From Flavobacterium sp. UBA5153 (lineage in GTDB: Bacteria > Bacteroidota > Bacteroidia > Flavobacteriales > Flavobacteriaceae): 64,000 nt of DNA. The stretch lies in contig DHXP01000073.1 of NCBI GenBank assembly GCA_002413745.1, positions 70,572 through 134,571 on the forward strand, read 5' to 3'. Shown here one piece after another: positions 1 to 7,712 of the stretch (positions are counted from its first letter, which is position 1; the number at the start of each line of letters is the position of its first letter). The notes under the pieces are model-generated. The model did not search any database and was not told where the DNA came from. It worked only from the letters and a program-made list of their open reading frames with translations. The position numbers and the translations under genes are program-made.

Positions 1-31
1 GTTCCTTTTTTGTTTTGTTAAATAATTTAAA

Positions 32-439
32 TTACTCGTCTTCATCATCGTCATCGTCGTCTTCAGACGAATCACTTTTTTCATCGTCATCGTCATCATC
101 ATCTCCATCTTCGATTTCTGGTTTATCAAGGTTTTCGTCATCATCATCGTCATCGTTCACATCATCGTCGTCGTCGATACCAATGCCTTCTATTGGCTCA
201 ATTTCGGCAGCAATTTCGTCGTCTTCATCATAATTTTCAATTCTATCGGCAAGTTTGGTACTTACTTTTACTAAATAAATAGTATCTTCAGTTTTTACCT
301 CGACGGCTTCAATCAATTCGTTTTTCGCATTTCTAAAACGGATAATGTTTGAATCATCATAGCCGTCAGGAAATCTTTCGACCAGAAGGTTCAAAATTTC
401 GTGGGTAAGTTTTGCGTAATCAACAATTACTCTTTTCAT
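32..439 (-). CDS. Small conserved protein with poly-aspartate tail
   Basis: A 135-residue protein in two parts. Residues 1-68 look globular, with mixed helix and strand. From about residue 70 to the end the chain is almost entirely Asp and Glu, with a few Ser, Lys and Asn, including runs of six to seven Asp. It starts 7 bp after the deoxyhypusine synthase-like gene and is probably its operon partner. Flavobacterial genomes carry similar acidic-tailed small proteins, sometimes labelled DNA primase without support. I see no catalytic motif. The tail could bind basic proteins or metal ions, but that is inference. The repetitive GAT/GAC coding gives a Ser-rich antisense frame that is an artefact. 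Confidence 0.75.
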   Translation of the reverse strand: MKRVIVDYAKLTHEILNLLVERFPDGYDDSNIIRFRNAKNELIEAVEVKTEDTIYLVKVSTKLADRIENYDEDDEIAAEIEPIEGIGIDDDDDVNDDDDDDENLDKPEIEDGDDDDDDDEKSDSSEDDDDDDEDE

Positions 440-446
440 AAATATT

Positions 447-1418
447 CTATAAGTCTAATAAATAAGCGAAAATTAATGGTGCTACAATCGTAGCGTCTGA
501 CTCTATAATAAATTTTGGTGTTTTTATGTCTAATTTTCCCCATGTGATTTTTTCATTGGGAACAGCTCCAGAGTAAGAACCATAACTGGTCGTCGAATCT
601 GAAATCTGGCAGAAATAACTCCAAAATGGAATGTCATGCATTTCCATATCTTGGTATAACATTGGTACAACACAAATCGGGAAATCACCAGCGATTCCAC
701 CACCTATCTGGAAGAAACCTACTCCATTAGCACTATTTTTGGGATACCAATCTGACAAGTACACCATATATTCTATACCAGATTTCATGGTTGAGGCTTT
801 TAATTCTCCTTTTATTACATAAGAGGCAAAAATATTTCCCATCGTACTATCTTCCCAACCTGGTACAATAATAGGTAAATTTTTCTCTGCAGCAGCATAC
901 ATCCAACTGTCTTTTAAGTCAATTTCGTAATATTCTTCAAGAACTCCTGAAAGCAACATTTTGTACATAAATTCATGTGGAAAATATCTTTCTCCTTTAT
1001 CATCAGCATCTTTCCAAATTTTGTAAATATGTTTTTGCAAGCGACGGAACGCTTCGTGCTCCGGAATGCAAGTATCGGTAACTCGATTTAAACCTCTTTC
1101 TAATAAATCCCATTCGTCTTGTGGAGTCAAATCGCGATAATTTGGCACTCTTTCATAGTGGGAATGTGCAACCAAATTCATTATGTCTTCCTCAAGATTT
1201 GCACCGGTACATGATATGATTTGAACTTTATCTTTACGAATTATTTCGGCAAAAATCTTTCCAATTTCAGCGGTACTCATTGCGCCAGCCATACTTACCA
1301 TCATTTTTGCCCCATTGGCTAATTGTTGTTCGTATGCTTTTGCAGCATCAACTAAAGAAGCAGAGTTGAAATGCAAATAATGCTTTTCAATAAACTGACT
1401 TATTGGTCCTTTACTCAT
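447..1418 (-). CDS. Deoxyhypusine synthase-family protein, catalytic lysine absent
   Basis: A 323-residue protein of the deoxyhypusine synthase (DHS) fold. Family features include the N-terminal segment SMAGAMSTAEIG, the stretch TGANLEEDIMNLVAHSHY (about residues 71-88), VPGWEDSTMGN (about 185-195) and the C-terminal ITWGKL. Eukaryotic and archaeal DHS transfers the aminobutyl group of spermidine to eIF5A through a lysine in the GGGxxKHH loop. Here the loop reads GGGIAGDFP (239-247), so residue 244 is Gly instead of Lys. Bacteria lack eIF5A, and bacterial DHS-like proteins are thought to work in polyamine metabolism (homospermidine synthase is one example). It lies 92 bp downstream of arginine decarboxylase, which supports a polyamine role. 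The exact reaction is unknown. Confidence 0.8.
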   Translation of the reverse strand: MSKGPISQFIEKHYLHFNSASLVDAAKAYEQQLANGAKMMVSMAGAMSTAEIGKIFAEIIRKDKVQIISCTGANLEEDIMNLVAHSHYERVPNYRDLTPQDEWDLLERGLNRVTDTCIPEHEAFRRLQKHIYKIWKDADDKGERYFPHEFMYKMLLSGVLEEYYEIDLKDSWMYAAAEKNLPIIVPGWEDSTMGNIFASYVIKGELKASTMKSGIEYMVYLSDWYPKNSANGVGFFQIGGGIAGDFPICVVPMLYQDMEMHDIPFWSYFCQISDSTTSYGSYSGAVPNEKITWGKLDIKTPKFIIESDATIVAPLIFAYLLDL

Positions 1419-1510
1419 TTTTTTAAATTTAAAGATTTAAAAATCGAAAACCTTGAAAAACATTTTCAAATTTAACGAATTTTCAAATAGACTAATTATT
1501 AATTATATAT

Positions 1511-2908
1511 TTATTTTGCGTAACCTAATATTTTTAAAACATCCTCGGCAGTTTGTTGTTCCGAGAAAACTTCGGTTGCCATTATCCCGTTTTCATCCTT
1601 ATCTATCAGTATATGTTTAGGTTCTGGAATCAAGCAGTGATGCAAACCACCGTAACCACCTATGGTTTCTTGATAAGCTCCAGTGTTGAAAAAACCAATG
1701 TATAACGGTTTTTCCTTGTTGTATTTTGGCAAATAGATGGCATTCATGTTTTGCTCTGAGTTGTAATAATCATCGCTGTCACAGGTCAAACCACCCAATA
1801 AAACTCTTTCGTAGGTATCATTCCAGCGATTGATGGCCAACATAATGAAACGCTTGTTAATAGCCCAAGTATCAGGTAAAGTGGTTATAAAAGAGGAGTC
1901 AATCATATTCCATTTTTCCCTGTCATTTTGTTGTTTTTGATATAAAATCTGATAGATGGCTCCTCCGCTTTCTCCCACGGTATAAGAACCGAATTCGGTG
2001 AAAATATTTGGAACATCCACTTCGGCTTCATCACATGCGATTTTTATTTGATTGATAATCTCGTCAATCATATATTGATAATCATATTCAAAAGCCAATG
2101 AATTTTTGATGGGGAAACCTCCACCTATGTTCAATCCATCGAGTGTTGGACATTCTTTTTTTAATGCCACATATACTTTGATACACTTTACCAATTCGTT
2201 CCAATAATAAGCATTGTCATTGATGCCTGTATTGATGAAAAAGTGCAACATTTTAAGTTCCAGTTTTTTATTGTCTTGGATTTGTTTCCTATAAAACTGG
2301 ACTATGTTTTTGTAACCAATGCCAAGACGTGAGGTATAGAATTCAAATTTTGGTTCTTCTTCTGCGGCAATACGTATCCCTATTTTAAATTTTCTTTTTA
2401 TCTGCTCTTGCAAAAGATCAAGTTCTTCGTAATTATCAATTATTGGAATCGTGTTTTTATGGCCATTATTGATAATTCGGGCAATGTTTTCGATGTATTG
2501 ATCTCTTTTGAAACCATTACATATCACATAAGTGCTTTTGTTGATTTTGCCGGAAGCCATTAAATTTTCGACAATATTGATGTCAAAAGCCGAAGAAGTT
2601 TCTATGTGAATATTATTCTTGAAAGCTTCATTCATCACATATTCAAAGTGGGAACTTTTAGTGCAATAACAGTAGAAATATTTTGCCTCATACTTGTTTT
2701 TTTCCATCGATTTTCGAAACCAGTTTTTGGCTTTGTTGATGTTATTGGAAATTTGGGGCAAGTAGGTAAATTTTAATGGAGTGCCATATTTTTCCACTAG
2801 TCTCATCAAATCGATATTGTGAAACTGAAGGTTGTCTTTGTCTAAAGTAAACTCTTCTTGGGGGAAATAATAGGTTTGATTTATTAAATCAAAATATTTT
2901 GTATTCAT
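1511..2908 (-). CDS. speA: Arginine decarboxylase, PLP-dependent, alanine racemase fold
   Basis: A 465-residue fold-type III PLP decarboxylase that would convert arginine to agmatine, the first step of polyamine synthesis by the agmatine route. The likely PLP lysine is K84 in YCYCTKSS. A glycine loop IGGGFPIK (261-268) would bind the PLP phosphate. The C-terminal active-site segment TCDSDD (375-380) and the GAYQ motif (410-413) are present. It is shorter than proteobacterial SpeA (about 630-660 residues) and matches the compact form I recognise from Flavobacteriaceae. It lies between aroB upstream and the DHS-like gene downstream. No agmatinase gene stands between them. A decarboxylase for another basic amino acid cannot be excluded from sequence alone. 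Confidence 0.88.
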   Translation of the reverse strand: MNTKYFDLINQTYYFPQEEFTLDKDNLQFHNIDLMRLVEKYGTPLKFTYLPQISNNINKAKNWFRKSMEKNKYEAKYFYCYCTKSSHFEYVMNEAFKNNIHIETSSAFDINIVENLMASGKINKSTYVICNGFKRDQYIENIARIINNGHKNTIPIIDNYEELDLLQEQIKRKFKIGIRIAAEEEPKFEFYTSRLGIGYKNIVQFYRKQIQDNKKLELKMLHFFINTGINDNAYYWNELVKCIKVYVALKKECPTLDGLNIGGGFPIKNSLAFEYDYQYMIDEIINQIKIACDEAEVDVPNIFTEFGSYTVGESGGAIYQILYQKQQNDREKWNMIDSSFITTLPDTWAINKRFIMLAINRWNDTYERVLLGGLTCDSDDYYNSEQNMNAIYLPKYNKEKPLYIGFFNTGAYQETIGGYGGLHHCLIPEPKHILIDKDENGIMATEVFSEQQTAEDVLKILGYAK

Positions 2909-2961
2909 TTGTTTTTCAGGATTTTATATTATTAGCATTGTAAAATAAAACAAACTAAAAT

Positions 2962-3141
2962 TCAAACCCTAATGTTTGCGTATATAATTTGAAGCTTCTC
3001 GTGATTGGCTTTCAAATATTGAAATATATCAAAACTAAAAGTTTCTTTAATAGTATAAAAACGTTTCAATATTCTTATAAAAGAGCTATTGTTTTCGTTT
3101 TTAATGGAACTATGATTTCTTTGATTTTGATTTTTTTTCAT
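2962..3141 (-). CDS. Possible 59-aa leader ORF upstream of speA
   Basis: An open frame of 59 codons from ATG at 3141 to TGA at 2962, filling the gap between aroB and speA. The product is basic and Asn/Lys-rich, beginning MKKNQNQRNH and ending IIYANIRV, with no recognisable domain. The ATG lies about 5 nt after a TACATTTG promoter box, so the transcript would be leaderless or nearly so, and would continue into speA 54 bp downstream. It may be a real small protein, a regulatory leader peptide for polyamine synthesis, or a chance frame in a long untranslated leader. Confidence 0.3.
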   Translation of the reverse strand: MKKNQNQRNHSSIKNENNSSFIRILKRFYTIKETFSFDIFQYLKANHEKLQIIYANIRV

Positions 3142-3146
3142 TGCTG

Positions 3147-3154
3147 CAAATGTA
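3147..3154 (-). promoter_or_regulatory. Promoter -7 box (TACATTTG) for the speA unit
   Basis: On the minus strand the sequence TACATTTG exactly matches the Bacteroidota -7 consensus TAnnTTTG. A possible -33 TTG lies about 22 nt further upstream. It would start a transcript near 3141, giving speA a leader of roughly 230 nt. Confidence 0.6.
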
Positions 3155-3198
3155 AAAAATATTATAGACGTAATGCAATCCTTTTTTGTAAAAAAACA

Positions 3199-4266
3199 TT
3201 AAGATTTATAATCTTGGAAAGCTTTTAGAATTAATTCATTTTCAACAGATTGATTGATTTTTATTTTTCCAATGCCATCAATCAACGCAAATTGGATGTT
3301 TCCATACTCATTTTTTTTGTCGTGGATGAGCAATTCCATTATAGGTTCAATATCGTTTTCTTCAAAAACTACGTCATCATAAATAGTCTTTATCGCATTT
3401 TTTATTTGCTGGTATTCCTGTTGGCTTATCAAATCTTTTTCCAAAGAAATATAACTTTCCAAAATCATTCCAATGGCAATTGCCTCACCATGTAATAAGG
3501 ATTTCTTGTTTTCATTCTCCAAAAAATAGCTTTCGATGGCGTGACCAAGGGTATGACCAAAGTTCAATGCTTTTCGGATATTTTTCTCGGTTGGATCCTG
3601 CATTACGATTTCGTTCTTTATTTCTACAGAACGATAAATCAATTCGTCTAAATCGGCAAAATCTAAGGCTTTCAAGTCTAAGAATTTTTCCCAATAATCT
3701 TTGTCGTAAATTAATCCGTGTTTGAGCATTTCGGCAAGTCCGGAGCGCATTTCTCTTTTAGAAAGCGTCTCCAAATATTGGGTGTCAATAAGAACCATTT
3801 TAGGTACATTGATAACGCCAATCTGGTTTTTTAAATTGCCTAAATCGACACCAGTTTTTCCTCCCACGGAAGCATCGACCATAGAAAGCAAAGTGGTTGG
3901 AATATGAATAAAATCAATTCCGCGCTTGAATGTCGAAGCAACAAAACCACCCAAATCAGTGACAACACCGCCACCAAGATTGATAACAAGACTTTTTCTG
4001 TCGGCGCCAAGTTCTGTCAAAATATTCCAAATTTGGACGCAAGTCTCGATATTTTTGTTGGGTTCACCGGCTTCGAATTCAACTATTTCTATGGTAAGAT
4101 TAGTTGCTAAATAAGGTAGAAATTTAGACAAGCAAAACTCTTCTGTATTGTTATCTACAACAATAAATAAGTTTGAATATTTACTTTCGTTTAGGAACGA
4201 ATTTAATGCTTCATATCCTTTTTCATTGAAATAAATTGGATAATTGTTGGCTTGAATTGTTTGCAT
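3199..4266 (-). CDS. aroB: 3-dehydroquinate synthase
   Basis: A 355-residue enzyme of normal family length that cyclises DAHP to 3-dehydroquinate in the shikimate pathway, using NAD and a divalent metal. The NAD-binding loop NLGGGVVTDLGGF (96-108) and the substrate loop DASVGGKTGVDL (131-142) are intact. The metal ligands expected for AroB are present: E179 in GLAEM, H238 or H242 in FGHTLGH, and H259 in LLHGEA. The start ATG at 4266 gives a typical N-terminus. The next chorismate-pathway gene, aroC, is 3.4 kb away on the other strand, so the pathway is scattered. Confidence 0.97.
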   Translation of the reverse strand: MQTIQANNYPIYFNEKGYEALNSFLNESKYSNLFIVVDNNTEEFCLSKFLPYLATNLTIEIVEFEAGEPNKNIETCVQIWNILTELGADRKSLVINLGGGVVTDLGGFVASTFKRGIDFIHIPTTLLSMVDASVGGKTGVDLGNLKNQIGVINVPKMVLIDTQYLETLSKREMRSGLAEMLKHGLIYDKDYWEKFLDLKALDFADLDELIYRSVEIKNEIVMQDPTEKNIRKALNFGHTLGHAIESYFLENENKKSLLHGEAIAIGMILESYISLEKDLISQQEYQQIKNAIKTIYDDVVFEENDIEPIMELLIHDKKNEYGNIQFALIDGIGKIKINQSVENELILKAFQDYKS

Positions 4267-4331
4267 TTTATTTTATTGATTGAAAGCGCAAAATAAGGTA
4301 AATTTTGCTGAATAATATTTAAAACTCTCTC

Positions 4332-4339
4332 TATATTTG
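4332..4339 (+). promoter_or_regulatory. Promoter -7 box (TATATTTG) for proline dehydrogenase
   Basis: TATATTTG lies 19 nt before the ATG of the proline dehydrogenase gene and matches TAnnTTTG. A TTTG at 4304-4307 is slightly far (24 nt) for a standard -33 element. Confidence 0.6.
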
Positions 4340-4358
4340 TACAAAAATATAACAAAAA

Positions 4359-5528
4359 ATGAAAAATTTATTCAATAACACACAAATTGCCTTTTCATTA
4401 AAAAGCGATACCGAACTCGATAGAGCTTATTTTCTTTTCAAATTAATTGACAATCAGCCATTGGTTCGAATAGGAACTGCGGTGACGAATTTTGCCATAA
4501 AGGCAAATCTTCCGGTTGAAGGTTTGATTCGTGCCACTGTTTTCGACCATTTCTGCGGTGGAGTTAGCGAAGACGATTGTATACCCGTTGTTGATAAAAT
4601 GTATGCTAAAGGAGTTTCTTCCGTTTTGGATTATTCGGTTGAAGGGAAAGAAGAAGAAGAACAGTTTGATGCCGTTTTAAAAAAAACGTTGAAACTCATT
4701 GATTTTGCCAAAGAAAAAAAGGCAATCCCTTTTGCTGTTTTTAAACCATCTGGTTTTGGACGTATCGATTTGTACCAAGCAATTGGAGAAGGAAAAAAAT
4801 TGACACTGGCCGAAACAGAAGAATGGAATAGGGTAGTGGCTCGTTTCGATAAAGTGTGCAAGGCATCTCACGGCAATGATATTGCATTATTAATTGACAG
4901 TGAGGAAAGCTGGATGCAAGATGCAGTCGATGATTTGGTCGAAGAAATGATGCGCAAATACAATAAATCGAAGCCAATTGTTTTCAACACGTTGCAAATG
5001 TATCGCTGGGATCGATTGGATTACTTGAAAAAACTCCACGAAAAAGCAAAAAAAGAAGGTTTCTACATTGGGATGAAATTAGTTCGTGGCGCTTATATGG
5101 AAAAGGAAAATGAACGTGCTCAAGAAATGGGTTACCCAACTCCGATTTGCTCTTCAAAAGAAGCTACTGATGAAAATTATGATGACACCGTGAGATATAT
5201 GGTGGATAATATTGACAGTATGTCTGTTTTTGCAGGAACCCATAATGAATTAAGTACTTATTTCTTGATGAATTTGATGGGGGAAAAAGGATTAAAAGCC
5301 AATGATTCCAGAATATGGTTTGGTCAATTATATGGAATGAGCGACAATATTAGTTTTAATTTAGCCGCAAACGGCTATAATGTTGCCAAATACTTGCCTT
5401 TTGGTCCAGTAAAAGATGTGATGCCGTACTTAATTCGCCGTGCCGAGGAAAATACTTCAGTGGCGGGACAAACAAGTCGGGAACTGAAAATGATAAAAGC
5501 AGAACGCGATAGAAGAAAAGGGAAATAG
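4359..5528 (+). CDS. Proline dehydrogenase
   Basis: A 389-residue monofunctional FAD enzyme that oxidises proline to pyrroline-5-carboxylate and passes electrons to quinones. It is a TIM-barrel protein without the aldehyde dehydrogenase half found in proteobacterial PutA. Diagnostic segments are KLVRGAYMEKE (240-250), GTHN (293-296), GQLYGMSD (322-329) and YLPFGPVKDVMPYLIRRAEEN (345-365). In the last, R360 and R361 are the pair that binds the proline carboxylate in this family. It is a single-gene unit with its own promoter box and a strong terminator 70 bp downstream. Confidence 0.95.
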   Translation: MKNLFNNTQIAFSLKSDTELDRAYFLFKLIDNQPLVRIGTAVTNFAIKANLPVEGLIRATVFDHFCGGVSEDDCIPVVDKMYAKGVSSVLDYSVEGKEEEEQFDAVLKKTLKLIDFAKEKKAIPFAVFKPSGFGRIDLYQAIGEGKKLTLAETEEWNRVVARFDKVCKASHGNDIALLIDSEESWMQDAVDDLVEEMMRKYNKSKPIVFNTLQMYRWDRLDYLKKLHEKAKKEGFYIGMKLVRGAYMEKENERAQEMGYPTPICSSKEATDENYDDTVRYMVDNIDSMSVFAGTHNELSTYFLMNLMGEKGLKANDSRIWFGQLYGMSDNISFNLAANGYNVAKYLPFGPVKDVMPYLIRRAEENTSVAGQTSRELKMIKAERDRRKGK

Positions 5529-5600
5529 ATTGTAGCATATATGTTTTAGATTTCAATACAGATTGATTTATAAAACAGATCAACTATTTTGCATAAAAAA

Positions 5601-5629
5601 ACTCCAATTGCACTAATTGGAGTTTTTTT
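5601..5629 (+). terminator. Rho-independent terminator after proline dehydrogenase
   Basis: A perfect 9-bp stem, actccaatt (5601-5609) with aattggagt (5615-5623), has a 5-nt loop and is followed by a T run. An A run precedes the stem, so it could also work in reverse. Confidence 0.9.
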
Positions 5630-5731
5630 ATATTAAAATTTTTCCCAAAAATAAAGGTGCTTTCCAACACAGGCCAACTGACCAGTTATTTTTTGTAGGT
5701 AACTTATATTTTAAAACTCTTATTAATCATT

Positions 5732-5739
5732 TATATTTG
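5732..5739 (+). promoter_or_regulatory. Promoter -7 box (TATATTTG), bestrophin gene
   Basis: TATATTTG ends only 4 nt before the bestrophin ATG at 5744. The transcript is therefore expected to be leaderless or to have a leader of a few nucleotides. Confidence 0.6.
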
Positions 5740-5743
5740 CAGT

Positions 5744-6661
5744 ATGATTACAAAGAAAAAAACAAACTGGTTTAGAATGCTTTTTGAATGGAATGGTTCA
5801 GTGCTTCCTCAATTATTGCCGCGTTTACTTCTACTTTTTAGCTATTCCTTATTAATTGTCTATTTTAGAGATGATTTACTCAAGTATCACCTTCAGATCA
5901 ATCCGTCTATTTTTACTCTTTTTGGAATAGCTTTAGCAATATTTCTAGGATTTCGAAATACGGTAAGTTACGATCGATTTTGGGAAGGCAGAAAACTTTG
6001 GGGTTCATTGCTGAACGATACAAGATCTTTGGCTAGGCAAGCACATACAATTGTTGATGGAGAAGATTATGAAAATGAAAGAACCTATTTTATAAACTTG
6101 TTAATTGCATTGGTTCACGCATTAAAACATCAATTAAGGCAAACTGATGCAGATAATGATATGAAGCGTTTATTGTCAAATTCTGATAATAATCAAATTA
6201 AAACAGCTGTTTTTAAGCCAATAATGATTCTAAAAGAACTAGGTTGTTGGGTAAAAAAAGCAAAAGCTAATGGTAAAATCGATTCGATAATTCAGTCCAG
6301 TTTTGATGTCAATTTGAATAAATTGTCAGATATTATTGGAGGTTGTGAAAGAATTGCAAGCACACCAATACCTTATACTTACAGTATTCTACTGCACCGC
6401 ACCGTATATATTTATTGTTTTTTGCTTCCTTTTGGTTTTGTAGAATCAATGGTTTGGATTATGCCTTTTGTGGTTGTTTTTATTACTTATACTTTTGTTG
6501 CGCTCGAAGCAATTGCTGATGAGCTTGAGGAACCATTCGGAATTCAGCCTAATGATTTGGCATTAGAAGCTATGTCTGAAATGATTGAAAACACCCTTGC
6601 CGAAATAAACAATAAGCAAATTCAACCAATCACACCTTCAAAAGAGTATTATATTATCTAA
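5744..6661 (+). CDS. Bestrophin-family ion channel
   Basis: A 305-residue membrane protein of the bacterial bestrophin (UPF0187) family. Characterised members form pentameric channels, chloride-selective in animals and often cation-selective in bacteria. Family marks are the N-terminal NWFRMLFEWNGSVLPQLLPR, a first hydrophobic segment at about 22-42, GIALAIFLGFRNTVSYDRFW (about 61-80) with the EGRKLWG that follows, and a hydrophobic pair at about 218-255. The C-terminal IADELEEPFGIQPNDLAL is also characteristic. The gene converges with the phosphoesterase gene, with 9 bp between their ends. The start fits the family N-terminus although it sits right after the promoter box. Confidence 0.9.
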   Translation: MITKKKTNWFRMLFEWNGSVLPQLLPRLLLLFSYSLLIVYFRDDLLKYHLQINPSIFTLFGIALAIFLGFRNTVSYDRFWEGRKLWGSLLNDTRSLARQAHTIVDGEDYENERTYFINLLIALVHALKHQLRQTDADNDMKRLLSNSDNNQIKTAVFKPIMILKELGCWVKKAKANGKIDSIIQSSFDVNLNKLSDIIGGCERIASTPIPYTYSILLHRTVYIYCFLLPFGFVESMVWIMPFVVVFITYTFVALEAIADELEEPFGIQPNDLALEAMSEMIENTLAEINNKQIQPITPSKEYYII

Positions 6662-6670
6662 TATAATACT

Positions 6671-7516
6671 TCAAGAAACGGAATTTAAAGGGAGTAATTT
6701 ATTTGGGAAAATAAGAGGCACAAATACTTGATTACTCAGAATATTCTCCATTTCAAAAAGATCTTCTTCCTCGGCAAGAAAGGAATCTTGGTATCTAAAT
6801 AATTTCCAACGTTTTTTATTGTATTCCAATGTGGTCAAATTTTCTACCCAATCACCGGAATTCAAATATAAAGTTGAACCCTGTTTATTCTCTTTTTTGA
6901 CGATTTTTGGTTCATGAATATGTCCGCAAATAACGTAATCGTATTTTTTTTCTATTGCTAAATCAGTTGCCGTCAATTCAAAATCAGAAATGTGTTTTAC
7001 CGCTTTTTTCACGCCTGCTTTTATTTTTTTGGAAAACGAATATGGTTCTTTCCCCATTTTATTTAAGCACCAATTTACAAACCTATTTATCAGAATGAGA
7101 TAATCATAACCCCAACCACCCAATTTCGCAATCCATTTTGCATGATTTACAGAAGAATCAAAAACATCACCATGAAAAATCCAGGCTTTTTTGTCGTCTA
7201 ATTCCAATTTGTCTACCAAGGCAAAATTTCCCATACTCATTTCGCTAAACTTTCGAAGCATTTCATCATGGTTTCCCGTTATGTAATACACCTTTGTCCC
7301 TTTGGAAGCAAAACCTATAATTTTTTGGACGACTTTTAAATGTTCTTTTGGAAAATAAGATTTTCTAAATTGCCAAATGTCGATAATGTCACCGTTTAAT
7401 ACTAAAGTTTTCGGCTTTATTGATGATAAATAATTGTTAAGTTCTTTAGCATGACAACCAAAAGTACCAAGATGTATGTCTGAAATCACGACTAACTCAA
7501 CTTTTCTTTTTTTCAA
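6671..7516 (-). CDS. UDP-2,3-diacylglucosamine diphosphatase-like metallophosphoesterase
   Basis: A 281-residue calcineurin-type phosphoesterase with the full metal-binding set: SDIHLG (D13, H15), NGDIID (D43), GNHDE (81-85), HGDVFD (115-120) and GHIHEP (198-203). This order and the overall sequence place it near LpxH, which hydrolyses UDP-2,3-diacylglucosamine to lipid X in lipid A synthesis at the inner membrane face. It is about 40 residues longer than proteobacterial LpxH and resembles the LpxH2-like group used by many Bacteroidota. The gene is monocistronic and divergent from aroC. The exact substrate is inferred. Confidence 0.82.
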   Translation of the reverse strand: MKKRKVELVVISDIHLGTFGCHAKELNNYLSSIKPKTLVLNGDIIDIWQFRKSYFPKEHLKVVQKIIGFASKGTKVYYITGNHDEMLRKFSEMSMGNFALVDKLELDDKKAWIFHGDVFDSSVNHAKWIAKLGGWGYDYLILINRFVNWCLNKMGKEPYSFSKKIKAGVKKAVKHISDFELTATDLAIEKKYDYVICGHIHEPKIVKKENKQGSTLYLNSGDWVENLTTLEYNKKRWKLFRYQDSFLAEEEDLFEMENILSNQVFVPLIFPNKLLPLNSVS

Positions 7517-7634
7517 TGGATTATAATTTTAATTTTCTACAAATTAATGACACTACCATTAATTAAAATAAAATTTAAAGTTAATAAATCTAGTAAAATA
7601 CTGTCTCAAAGTCAATAAATTGTGAATATTTTTT

Positions 7635-7670
7635 TTAAAATTTATCCCGAAAATTCGGGATAAATTTTAA
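7635..7670. repeat. 17-bp perfect inverted repeat between lpxH-like gene and aroC
   Basis: Arms 7635-7651 and 7654-7670 are perfectly complementary around a 2-nt centre; the core is atcccgaa/ttcgggat. It lies upstream of both divergent genes, so it cannot be an ordinary terminator for either. It may be a REP-like palindrome or a cruciform-forming site. Confidence 0.7.
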
Positions 7671-7688
7671 AACTTTGAACTAAAATAT

Positions 7689-7696
7689 TACATTTG
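7689..7696 (+). promoter_or_regulatory. Promoter -7 box (TACATTTG) for aroC
   Basis: TACATTTG matches TAnnTTTG, 16 nt before the aroC ATG. The inverted repeat at 7635-7670 ends 18 nt upstream of it and overlaps where the -33 element should be. Confidence 0.6.
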
Positions 7697-7712
7697 TTCA
7701 AAACTAATAATA

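Noticed and set aside
15-233. Plus-strand Ser-rich frame opposite the poly-Asp gene
   Set aside because: It is the antisense of the GAT/GAC run. The minus-strand frame has a globular N-terminus and operon spacing, while the Ser frame has no other protein-like part.
447-1418. True deoxyhypusine synthase acting on eIF5A
   Set aside because: Bacteria lack eIF5A, and the GGGxxK lysine is replaced by Gly.
7635-7670. Intrinsic terminator
   Set aside because: It lies upstream of both divergent genes, so no transcript would need to end there unless a non-coding RNA exists.
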